Shown piece after piece: positions 20,833 to 28,777 of a stretch of DNA of 64,000 bases. The position numbers were made by a program, and so were the translations under genes. The notes below the pieces were generated by a model. That model did no database searches. It saw nothing but the letters and a program-made list of their open reading frames with translations, and had not been told where the DNA came from. Location of the stretch: assembly GCF_018256155.1 (NCBI RefSeq), contig NZ_JAERLY010000009.1:1-64000 (forward strand), in the 5' to 3' direction. Origin of the DNA: Gluconobacter sp. Dm-62 (GTDB taxonomy: Bacteria > Pseudomonadota > Alphaproteobacteria > Acetobacterales > Acetobacteraceae). Position 1 is the stretch's first letter, and each line of letters starts with the position of its first letter.

Positions 20833-21008
20833 GGTTCGTACCGGAAAGCTGGTTCGAGGCGTTCAGGCAGCTCCAGCCCTTCGATCAGCGCGCCATAGCT
20901 GCGCAGAAGGTCAAGGTTGGTTCGCACTCCGGCATGAAATTCGCTTGGAATAGTCAGGCCGTTCGCACTGGCGAGCACCGTGATTTCGGTATCATGAGAG
21001 TCTGTCAT
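20829..21008 (-). CDS. hpxX: DUF4089 small partner protein (AtzG/HpxX-like)
   Basis: 59 residues, no transmembrane segment. The pattern LTIPSEFHAGVRTNLDLLRSYGALIEGLELP matches the DUF4089 family, which structurally resembles GatC and stabilises the AtzE-type amidase. Start ATG 21008 (MTDSHDTEI). The stop overlaps the amidase start by 4 bases, as for known AtzG-AtzE pairs. It is too short for function to be judged without the partner. Confidence 0.78.
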   Translation of the reverse strand: MTDSHDTEITVLASANGLTIPSEFHAGVRTNLDLLRSYGALIEGLELPERLEPAFRYEP

Positions 21009-21093
21009 TGTACGCACTCCGGTTGCCGGTTCTGCGGAAAGAATGACAACGCGCTAAAGCGCTGTCCAGCATCTGACGATCCCGCGAGCAGGC

Positions 21094-22008
21094 TCAGGGC
21101 CTGATCCGGTAACGCCAGTCATTGAGAACCGTCACCAGAGTCTCATGCCAGGGGATCTGCGCTTCCCAGCTCAAAGCCTGACGGGCAGCGGCGGGATTGC
21201 CCTGCATGGATGGCAGGCCGGAGGGACAGGGAATCGCCGGATCGACCGCAATGCCCGCTGAAATACCCGCAACGTCCAGCAGATCATGCGCCATGGACCG
21301 CACGGTGCGAGTTACGCCTGAACAGATGTTCAGAGCCGTTCCGTTTGGCAGAGGCTGAGGGAGAGCAAGGGCATTAATATAGGCATCGCAGGCATCCCGA
21401 ACGTCCGTCACGTCAAACGCCGCATCCAGGTGGCCAACCGTAATGGTCGGGGCCTGCTGTCCTACTTCGATCCGGGCAACCTGCGCCGCGAGAAACGGCA
21501 GAATGGCTTCTTTTTCCTGCGCGGTTCCGGCCTGCGTGAAGGAGCGCAGACGAAGACCATGCAGCCCTTCCCGACTCAGATTTCCGATGGCCAGATCCGC
21601 CGCCGCCTTGCTGGAGGCATAGGAATTAACCGGGGCGATGACCGCCGTTTCATCCAGCGGCTGCCCCGACGAAAAGCTGGCGCCATAGATTTCAGCTGTC
21701 GAGACGAAAACGAAGCTGGCCTGAGGCGCATGGGTCTCGAAGGTTTCCGCCAGAATGAGCGTTCCGTCAAGATTGACGGTCCAGGCCTCGGCACTTTCGG
21801 CTTTCGCGCGGGCAACAGAAGATACGGCGGCCAGATGCAAACAAGCATCCGGCTTTTCATCCCGCACAAACCGTTCGACAGCCGCCCGATCCCGGATATC
21901 CATCGGGTCTTCAAGCAGGATATGACCGGGAATGCGATCCTGCAGGCGTGCCTTGAAATGCTGGCCGACAAATCCCTGTCCACCAGTCAGCAGAATCCGC
22001 AGTCCCAT
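21094..22008 (-). CDS. NAD(P)-dependent sugar epimerase/reductase, GDP-4-keto-6-deoxymannose reductase-like
   Basis: 304 residues of the extended SDR family. The nucleotide-binding motif LLTGGQGFVGQHF is at about 6-18, SxxK-type active-site elements STAEIYG at about 100-106, and the catalytic pair YASSK. The pattern is closest to GDP-4-dehydro-6-deoxy-D-mannose reductase (Rmd), which would feed rhamnose/LPS synthesis, but no other sugar genes are nearby. The frame is open upstream to 22167; I used the ATG directly before GLRILLTGG. Confidence 0.75.
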   Translation of the reverse strand: MGLRILLTGGQGFVGQHFKARLQDRIPGHILLEDPMDIRDRAAVERFVRDEKPDACLHLAAVSSVARAKAESAEAWTVNLDGTLILAETFETHAPQASFVFVSTAEIYGASFSSGQPLDETAVIAPVNSYASSKAAADLAIGNLSREGLHGLRLRSFTQAGTAQEKEAILPFLAAQVARIEVGQQAPTITVGHLDAAFDVTDVRDACDAYINALALPQPLPNGTALNICSGVTRTVRSMAHDLLDVAGISAGIAVDPAIPCPSGLPSMQGNPAAARQALSWEAQIPWHETLVTVLNDWRYRIRP

Positions 22009-22312
22009 CTCAGGACCGGAGTGCGGAGGAACAACCCGCAATGGGAGAGGCTGAAACAGTTGGCATAGGGCAGTCTCCAGACAGGATGGGCCCGGGCCGT
22101 CCGGATTGTCAGCCCACGCCATGCTGTTTTCGGCCACATCCCGCAACAGGGCAAGGGTACGACACAAACAGATCCGATCCGGCAGGCTCGGCCTTGTGTA
22201 CAGGCGCGGCCCGAGTCTTTTCGGTGCGCTGAAGTGACAGCGTCTTAACAGGTTTTTTACCGTTATCGTGTTTGCTGGAGATCATACGGAACAGACGGAT
22301 CTCAACTTTCCC
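22009..22312. other. Divergent intergenic region, epimerase/flgH
   Basis: About 300 bases without a supported gene between two divergent starts. The one signal seen is TTAA-N7-TTTA at 22245-22259 about 54 bases before the flgH start, one mismatch from the alphaproteobacterial CtrA consensus. No terminator or clear sigma-70 promoter was found. Confidence 0.4.
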
Positions 22313-23059
22313 ATGCGGCACGCTTTTCGACATTCTGTTCGCACTCTGGGGTTGCTTGGCCTTTTACCGGTCCTGTCAGCCTGTAATTCCCTTGCGCAAA
22401 TGTCCGAAATCGGGCGGCCACCCCGTATGACGTCCATTACTGATCCGACACGGGCCAATTCCTATCGCCCGGTCACGATGCCAATGCCTCCGCTTCAGGC
22501 TCCCCCCGACGAGGCGGCGAGTCTCTGGCGTTCTGGCAGCAAGGCGTTTTTCAAGGATCAGCGGGCGTCGCAGGTTGGAGATCTGGTCACGATCATTGTG
22601 GACATCACTGACAACGCCGCCTTCAACAACGGAACAACCGCTGATCGAACCGCTGACGAGAATTTTGGTATTCCCAACCTGTTTGGAATCAAAGGAAAGA
22701 TCATCAGTGCCGTTACGGGCGCAAACAGCCTGAGCACTGCCAGCAGCAGCGATTCCGGTGCAACTGGCAAGATCACCCGCAACGAGACTGTGACCCTGCG
22801 TCTGGCAGGAACCATCACCCAAGTTCTTCCCAACGGCAATTTTGTTGTGATGGGCAAGCAGGAAGTCCGGGTAAACAGCGAACTGCGGGAACTGGGCGTA
22901 AGCGGCATCGTGCGCCCGCAAGATATCACAGCGGACAATACGGTTACGCATGATCGTATGGCTGAGGCGCGAATTTCCTATGGTGGCCGAGGGACTCTCA
23001 CCCAGCTTCAGACACCACGCTACGGCCAGCAGGTTATGGACGCGATTCTGCCATTCTGA
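22313..23059 (+). CDS. flgH: Flagellar L-ring protein FlgH
   Basis: A 248-residue outer-membrane lipoprotein forming the flagellar L ring. The leader MRHAFRHSVRTLGLLGLLPV ends in the lipobox LSAC. The family pattern follows: SLWRSGSKAFFKDQRASQVGD, VTIIVDI, FVVMGKQEVRVNSE and the terminal YGGRGTL...GQQVMDAILPF. Length is close to typical (about 230-250). No other flagellar gene is near, although flgH usually lies with flgI or flgA. A terminator follows 4 bases after the stop. Confidence 0.96.
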   Translation: MRHAFRHSVRTLGLLGLLPVLSACNSLAQMSEIGRPPRMTSITDPTRANSYRPVTMPMPPLQAPPDEAASLWRSGSKAFFKDQRASQVGDLVTIIVDITDNAAFNNGTTADRTADENFGIPNLFGIKGKIISAVTGANSLSTASSSDSGATGKITRNETVTLRLAGTITQVLPNGNFVVMGKQEVRVNSELRELGVSGIVRPQDITADNTVTHDRMAEARISYGGRGTLTQLQTPRYGQQVMDAILPF

Positions 23060-23063
23060 TTAC

Positions 23064-23097
23064 AAAAAAAGCCGGGGAAGGTCCCCGGCTTTTTTAA
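23064..23097. terminator. Bidirectional terminator after flgH
   Basis: A-tract, the stem GCCGGGGA-AGG-TCCCCGGC and a T-tract lie between the convergent ends of flgH and the tonB-exbBD-TPR operon. It should work on both strands. Confidence 0.93.
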
Positions 23098-23113
23098 ATT
23101 CCAGATAACAGCC

Positions 23114-24355
23114 TTACTTCGCAGGGCGCGACAGCAGCAGCGACCAGAGTTCGGCAACGTCGCGTGCCGGACCATTCCCGGAAACGGCAGAGAACGTCTT
23201 GATGGCTTCAGCCTTCTGTCCGCCATCCATCTGTGCCATGCCGTACTCGACCTGTGCGAGATCCGGATAACGCGGATTCTTGCCCAGACCCGTTTTCATC
23301 AGAGCCAGACCAGCATCAGCCTGTCCGTTCAGCACCTGATTATAACCAGCAGTCAGAGCCGGACCTGCATTCGGAGCGGAAGCGGCCTGAGTGACAGCTG
23401 AAGCAAGCTGGCTTCGCGTTGTCGCGGCCTGCTGGGCAACAAAAGCATGGAACTTGGCGTCAGCCGCAGCAGTGGGGCCATTGCCAAGTGAATGATTGGC
23501 ATAACCCTGGTTCAGCAGATTAAGTGCCAGTTGGGGCAGACCCATCTGCACCGCGCGCTCAGCCATATCCTGATAATCCGACGGATCCTTCAGCACACCG
23601 GTCGCCAGACGAAGACGCTCGACATAGAAAACGAGCGGTGGGGAAAGATTGGGGTTCGCTACTAGGTCGTGGATCAGCATCGACCAGTAATCAGGCTTGG
23701 AATAATACTTGGCCAGAAGGACATAAGCATGCGTCTTCGCATCGCCATCCTTCAGGTTCGTATAGGCCGTTGCCAACATCTGAAGCTGATTCTCAGCTGG
23801 AATCTTTCCAGCCTTGATCGTGGCATCCACCTGCTCCTGCGCAGCTTTGGCCGTACCTTGCCAGTCCTGCTGCAGGTAATAGCACTGGATCAGCATCGTC
23901 TGCATGCGCGGATCAACGCCATATTCATGCAGATACTGCTCGGTCGCCGGAATGGCGCGGGCATACTGCTTGGCACTGTAGGCCATGGTAGCCTGCGCCA
24001 TCAGCATCTGGCCCTTGGTGGCCTTCGGCGTGCGGGAGCTGTTGATCAGAACATCGTAGGCCTTGATGGCAGCATCCGTATTACCGGACTGCGCTGCAAT
24101 GGCCGCACGCATCTGGGCCGTAGTATAGGCCTCGTAATCGGTCTTGCCCTTGACCGCGTCTGCGGCATCGACGGCTTCCATGGCCTTAGCATAATTCTTG
24201 GACGCCAGAGCGCTCTGGGCCTGCTGCAGGTCCTTGCCAACAGCCTGTCCGAGGACATCGTCAGCATGGGCGGACCCAGCAAGTGCGGCAATACCAAAGA
24301 CACCGGCCAGCAGAAGATTACGGGCGCTCAGACGGCGGTAAAGGGACAAAGACAC
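23114..24355 (-). CDS. Exported TPR-repeat protein of the tonB operon
   Basis: 413 residues with a signal peptide (LLLAGVFGIAALAGSAHA). The mature part is all-helical with TPR-like units such as QSALASKNYAKAMEAVDAAD, AQSGNTDAAIKAYDVLIN and SAKQYARAIPATEQYLHEYG. It is the last gene of the tonB-exbB-exbD1-exbD2 operon, 3 bases after exbD2. Periplasmic TPR proteins accompany Ton systems in other bacteria and may scaffold the complex; here the role is inferred from the operon alone. Confidence 0.8.
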   Translation of the reverse strand: MSLSLYRRLSARNLLLAGVFGIAALAGSAHADDVLGQAVGKDLQQAQSALASKNYAKAMEAVDAADAVKGKTDYEAYTTAQMRAAIAAQSGNTDAAIKAYDVLINSSRTPKATKGQMLMAQATMAYSAKQYARAIPATEQYLHEYGVDPRMQTMLIQCYYLQQDWQGTAKAAQEQVDATIKAGKIPAENQLQMLATAYTNLKDGDAKTHAYVLLAKYYSKPDYWSMLIHDLVANPNLSPPLVFYVERLRLATGVLKDPSDYQDMAERAVQMGLPQLALNLLNQGYANHSLGNGPTAAADAKFHAFVAQQAATTRSQLASAVTQAASAPNAGPALTAGYNQVLNGQADAGLALMKTGLGKNPRYPDLAQVEYGMAQMDGGQKAEAIKTFSAVSGNGPARDVAELWSLLLSRPAK

Positions 24356-24358
24356 GAA

Positions 24359-24793
24359 TTACTGTCCTTCCATGAACTGATCCAGACCAACAATTCCAAG
24401 CTTGGTCATGCCAAGACGCTGTGCGTCCGCCATAACATGGGCCACGGTCTTGTAGTCTGCAAGACGATCCGGGTGGATATGCATTTCAGGCTGGTCCGGC
24501 AGTGCCGCGGCAGCTTGGAAATGAGCCTGAAGAGAGGCTTCCGACGTGATCGGCTCGTTGTTCCAGGAGATGCTGTTGTCGTAGCCGATGCTGACGGTCA
24601 CGAGTTTGGGTTGTACTGTCGATGGGGGAGGATTGCCCTGAGGCAGATCGATCGCCACCGAGTGTGTCTGAAGCGGGATGGTGATGATCAGCATGATCAG
24701 CAGCACCAGCATCACGTCGATCAACGGCGTGGTGTTGATATCGACAATGCCTTCGTCTTCGTGCGTGCTGTCAGATCCGACGCTCATGCCCAT
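24359..24793 (-). CDS. exbD2: ExbD-family proton-channel subunit (second copy)
   Basis: 144 residues with the ExbD/TolR layout: a short cytoplasmic N-terminus, one TM helix with the essential Asp (DINTTPLIDVMLVLLIMLIIT), then a periplasmic domain. It differs from the first ExbD of the operon in its periplasmic half (VSIGYDNSISWNNEPIT), so the two are likely to serve as a heteromeric pair. It lies 72 bases after exbD1. Confidence 0.92.
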   Translation of the reverse strand: MGMSVGSDSTHEDEGIVDINTTPLIDVMLVLLIMLIITIPLQTHSVAIDLPQGNPPPSTVQPKLVTVSIGYDNSISWNNEPITSEASLQAHFQAAAALPDQPEMHIHPDRLADYKTVAHVMADAQRLGMTKLGIVGLDQFMEGQ

Positions 24794-24865
24794 GACGGCG
24801 GTTCTCCAAAAAGGTGACGTGAAAGCATAGTCGGACCGCCCGGTCTGGAACGGCCCGACACGACC

Positions 24866-25291
24866 TCAGTTCGAGTGAGGCTGCTCGGTAATGAAGTCCA
24901 CGTGGGCGATCCCTGCCTCCTGGCAGGTTGCGACCACCTGGCCAACTGCCAGATACTTGGCAGCCTGGTCACCGCGGATCTGGATCTGCGGCTGAGGCTT
25001 TTCCTTTGCCGCCTCGACGAGGCGGTTCAGCAGGTCAGTGTGGTTCGTAACCGGTGTCGTATTCCAGAACACCTGGCCATTCGAATTCACTGCCAGAACG
25101 ATGTTGCCTTTTCTGGTCTGTGTCGGCGTATTTGCATCGACCGGCAGCTTGACCTTAACCGAGTGTGTGGCGACAGGGATGGTGATCAGAAAGATGATCA
25201 GCAGCACCAGCATGACGTCGACGAGGGGGGTGGTGTTGATTGCCGACACCACCTCGTCGTCACCGCCGCCTCCTCCGACGTTCATTCCCAT
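24866..25291 (-). CDS. exbD: ExbD-family proton-channel subunit (first copy)
   Basis: 141 residues. INTTPLVDVMLVLLIIFLIT contains the conserved proton-relay Asp, preceded by a Gly/Asp-rich cytoplasmic tail (NVGGGGGDDE). The periplasmic part contains FWNTTPVTNHTDLLNRL. It starts (ATG 25291) 4 bases after the exbB stop. A frame extension to 25360 overlaps exbB and was rejected. Confidence 0.93.
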   Translation of the reverse strand: MGMNVGGGGGDDEVVSAINTTPLVDVMLVLLIIFLITIPVATHSVKVKLPVDANTPTQTRKGNIVLAVNSNGQVFWNTTPVTNHTDLLNRLVEAAKEKPQPQIQIRGDQAAKYLAVGQVVATCQEAGIAHVDFITEQPHSN

Positions 25292-25295
25292 AGGA

Positions 25296-26393
25296 TCAGA
25301 TCCGCTCGCTGGTGGTGATTGTGGTCGGGACAGCCATGCCGCCCTCTGCCGGAGCAACACCGTGACGGAAGCCGCCGATCAGGACGGACTGGATGTCAGC
25401 AGCGAAGTTACGGACACGATCCATGGCGCCCTTGTTGCGACGGACGAGCAGGTTGTAACCCAGCACGGCCGGAACAGCGGTGGCAAGACCGATGGCCGTC
25501 ATGATGAGAGACTCACCAACCGGACCAGCAACCTTGTCGATGGATGCCTGGCCGGAGATGCCGATGGCTGTCAGGGCGTGGTAGATACCCCAGACCGTAC
25601 CGAACAGACCGACGAACGGTGACGTGGAACCCACGGTACCGAGGAAGGCAAGACCACCCTGCATGCGGGTGTTGATGGTATCGACCGAGCGCGAAATGGA
25701 CATTTCGGTCCAGGACGGCAGGTCGATCGAGTCACGCATGGAGCCTTCATGATGCTCGGCAGCCACGATGCCCGTCTCGGCAATGTAACGGAACGGCGAA
25801 GACGGCTTCAGGGCAGCAGCACCCTCATGAACGGACGGCTTGGTCCAGAATTCACGCGCAGCTTCCTTGGAAGCCGAGAAAAGACGGCCCTGCTCCAGGA
25901 ACTTCATGACCATGATGATCCAGGTACCAGCAGACATGATGACCATGATGATCAGCACGCCACGGGCAATCGCATCACCATTGGCCCAGAGCGCGCCGAG
26001 GCCATAAGGGTTGCCCTGAGGAGCAGGAGCTTCCGGTGCTGCGGTTGCGCTCTCACCCGGCGTTGCAGCCGCGGCAGGAGACTGGTCAGCAGGCGCAGTT
26101 GCCGGAGCAGCACTATCAGCCGGAGCGGCTGCAGGTGCGCCAGCATCGTTCGGAGCTGCGGCAGCCGGGGCGCCGGCCGGATCGGCAGACGTCGTCGGGC
26201 TGGCCGGGTTGGAAGAGGGATCCACCGGAGCCGCTGCGGGAGCGCTCTGGTCGGCCGGAGCCGGCTGGGCGAAAGCGACGGCCGGTGCAACAGCACCGGA
26301 AGCCAGGGCCAGCGTCAGAGCCAGTGCGCTGGCCCGGACGGCACGCGCCTTCGTCGGAACGGCAAGGGCAGGAAGGCGGAACAGTCTGGTCAT
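25296..26393 (-). CDS. exbB: ExbB-type proton channel with long Ala/Pro-rich periplasmic leader
   Basis: 365 residues; a MotA/TolQ/ExbB proton channel that drives TonB. It begins with a signal peptide-like segment (to about AFAQ), then roughly 90 residues of Ala/Pro/Asp repeats. Three TM helices follow, including the GLFGTVWGIYHAL region and ATAVPAVLGYNLLVRRNK. This N-terminally extended form is known from some Ton systems. I chose ATG 26393 (MTRLFRLP) with GAGGA 10 bases away over ATG 26402. Operon position: tonB-exbB-exbD-exbD2-TPR. Confidence 0.93.
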   Translation of the reverse strand: MTRLFRLPALAVPTKARAVRASALALTLALASGAVAPAVAFAQPAPADQSAPAAAPVDPSSNPASPTTSADPAGAPAAAAPNDAGAPAAAPADSAAPATAPADQSPAAAATPGESATAAPEAPAPQGNPYGLGALWANGDAIARGVLIIMVIMSAGTWIIMVMKFLEQGRLFSASKEAAREFWTKPSVHEGAAALKPSSPFRYIAETGIVAAEHHEGSMRDSIDLPSWTEMSISRSVDTINTRMQGGLAFLGTVGSTSPFVGLFGTVWGIYHALTAIGISGQASIDKVAGPVGESLIMTAIGLATAVPAVLGYNLLVRRNKGAMDRVRNFAADIQSVLIGGFRHGVAPAEGGMAVPTTITTSERI

Positions 26394-26473
26394 GAACTCC
26401 ATATCCTCGTTAGCGATGCCCGTTTTCGGAGCTTTCTGGGGTGTCGGCCATATGGGGACCGACCCTTTTCTGA

Positions 26474-26504
26474 GCCCCGCCAAGTTTTCATATCCTGGCA
26501 GGGC
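26474..26504. other. Intercistronic hairpin between tonB and exbB
   Basis: A nine-pair stem, GCCCTGCCA with TGGCGGGGC on the minus strand (one G-U wobble), closes a 13-base loop in the 137-base tonB-exbB spacer. No T-tract follows, so it is more likely an mRNA-stability or segmental-expression element than a terminator. Inferred. Confidence 0.4.
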
Positions 26505-26530
26505 AATTCTATTTGACGGCAATCGAAAGA

Positions 26531-27199
<669 letters not shown>

Positions 27200-27523
27200 G
27201 TCGAAACCTTCTTACCCCTCACTGACACCGGCGTTGATCCACATCTGCCGGGTGCGGTGCCCCCGATTTCTGTGTTTCCGACGGGCCTCCTCAGCGCGGA
27301 CACATGAAATGCGTCACATGCTTTGAGGACATACCCGATATGCTGATTGGGCAGTCTAACCCGCATGCTGTCAAGCGGGTTATTGCCTTGATCGAAACGA
27401 TTTTTTCATAATGACGACATATTCTTTGGTTCTGGATGCCTCGTCACAATCGAAAATGTCCCCAAAAACCACCGTAGCGTAATTTCGCTCCATAGCACTG
27501 TGACAGATTTCAGAAAAAAATAA
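27200..27523. promoter_or_regulatory. Upstream region of the tonB operon
   Basis: More than 300 gene-free bases between tonB and the prfB terminator. TAACCCGC-N10-GCGGGTTA (27357-27382) is a perfect dyad whose loop contains TTGACA on the minus strand (27369-27374), but no matching -10 is evident. No Fur-type 19-bp box was recognised by eye. Probably holds the tonB promoter. Confidence 0.4.
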
Positions 27524-27554
27524 GGCGCCGGAACAGGTTCTCTGTTCCGGCGCC
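27524..27554 (-). terminator. Terminator of prfB
   Basis: Twelve-pair perfect stem GGCGCCGGAACA with its complement, seven-base loop, and on the minus strand a following TTATTTTTTT. It lies about 50 bases past the prfB stop codon and ends the mrcA-prfB transcript. Confidence 0.9.
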
Positions 27555-27605
27555 TGATAAAGAATCCACCACGGGACTCAAAATGCGTGCTGGCAGCTTC
27601 CCGCC

Positions 27606-28737
27606 TTACTGAGCCGAAGCGCTGGCCTCCGAACGGGTAGCCCCCACACTCTGGGCCAGAGACGCCGACATGAAGTCGTCCAGCGCGCCATCGAGCACGG
27701 CACCCGGATTTCCCTTCTCCACACCTGTCCGCAGGTCCTTGACCAGCTGATACGGCGCAAGGACGTAGGAGCGGATCTGATGACCCCAGCCGATATCGGT
27801 CTTGGCGGCCTCGGTCTGGGCAGCAGCGGCTTCGCGCTTCTGGAGTTCCGCCTCGTACATGCGCGCCCGCAGCATTTCCATGGCTTGGGCGCGGTTACGA
27901 TGCTGCGAACGGTCCGTCTGACAGGCCACGACGATCCCGGTCGGGATATGGGTGATCCGGATGGCCGAATCCGTCTTGTTGACGTGCTGTCCACCCGCAC
28001 CAGACGCCCGGAACGTATCGACCCGCAGATCCGAATCGTTGATTTCGATCTCAATCGAATCATCGACAACCGGATACACCCAGACCGATGCGAACGACGT
28101 CTGGCGCCGGGCTGCGGCATCGAAGGGCGAGATCCGGACCAGACGGTGGACGCCCGCTTCGGTCTTCAGCCAGCCATAGGCATTGGGACCGACCACCTGA
28201 ATGGTGGCGGACTTGATGCCGGCCTGTTCGCCTTCGCTGCCTTCGATGAACGTGACCTTGTAGCCATGCTGCTCGGCCCAGCGCGTGTACATGCGCAGAA
28301 GCATCTCGGCCCAGTCCTGGGCTTCCGTGCCGCCGGCACCAGCATTCACCTCGACATAGCAGTCATTGCTGTCCGCTTCGCCCGAGAGAAGGCTTTCGAT
28401 TTCGCGCTTGCGAACGTCCTCGGCGATGATCCGCAGGGTCTGCACGGCATCCTGAACGAGACTGTCGTCTCCTTCCATTTCTGCCAGTTCAACCAGTTCG
28501 AGCGTACCTTCGACCTCGGCTTCGATCTGCTGGACGCCTTCGATCTGGTTTGCGAGCGTCGTCCGCTCACGCATCAGCTTCTGGGCGGCACCAGCATCGT
28601 TCCACAGGTCAGGATCTTCAACGCGGTGGTTCAGCTCCGCGAGGCGTGTTGTTGCGACATCCCAGTCAAAGATGCCTCCTCAGCAGTGCCACCGACTGCT
28701 TGATCTGTACGGAAAGGGCCTCGGTTTCGGCCGACAT
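27606..28737 (-). CDS. prfB: Peptide chain release factor 2 (programmed +1 frameshift)
   Basis: RF2 terminates translation at UGA and UAA. It is encoded in two frames: 23 codons from ATG 28737 to an in-frame TGA (28666-28668), then the +1 frame to the stop at 27606. The full protein is about 376 residues. SPF (RISPFDAA) and the peptidyl-hydrolysis GGQ ([15 protein letters not shown]) are present. A frame-naive caller would start too late at 28574 and lose about 54 residues. It lies 40 bases downstream of mrcA and has its own terminator. An antisense frame in the same region is a shadow. Confidence 0.96.
28665..28680 (-). promoter_or_regulatory. prfB autoregulatory +1 frameshift site
   Basis: On the minus strand the site reads AGGAGG-CAT-CTT-TGA-C: an internal Shine-Dalgarno three bases before the slippery CTT and the UGA stop, followed by C. 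It is the same arrangement as the known RF2 recoding site (AGGGGG-TAT-CTT-TGA-C in E. coli), with an even stronger SD. Low RF2 makes ribosomes slip +1 and produce RF2, so the site is a feedback loop. Confidence 0.95.
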
Positions 28738-28777
28738 AGTGTCCTCCACTCATAAGGGGGGTCTGTTCTGGTGGGTC

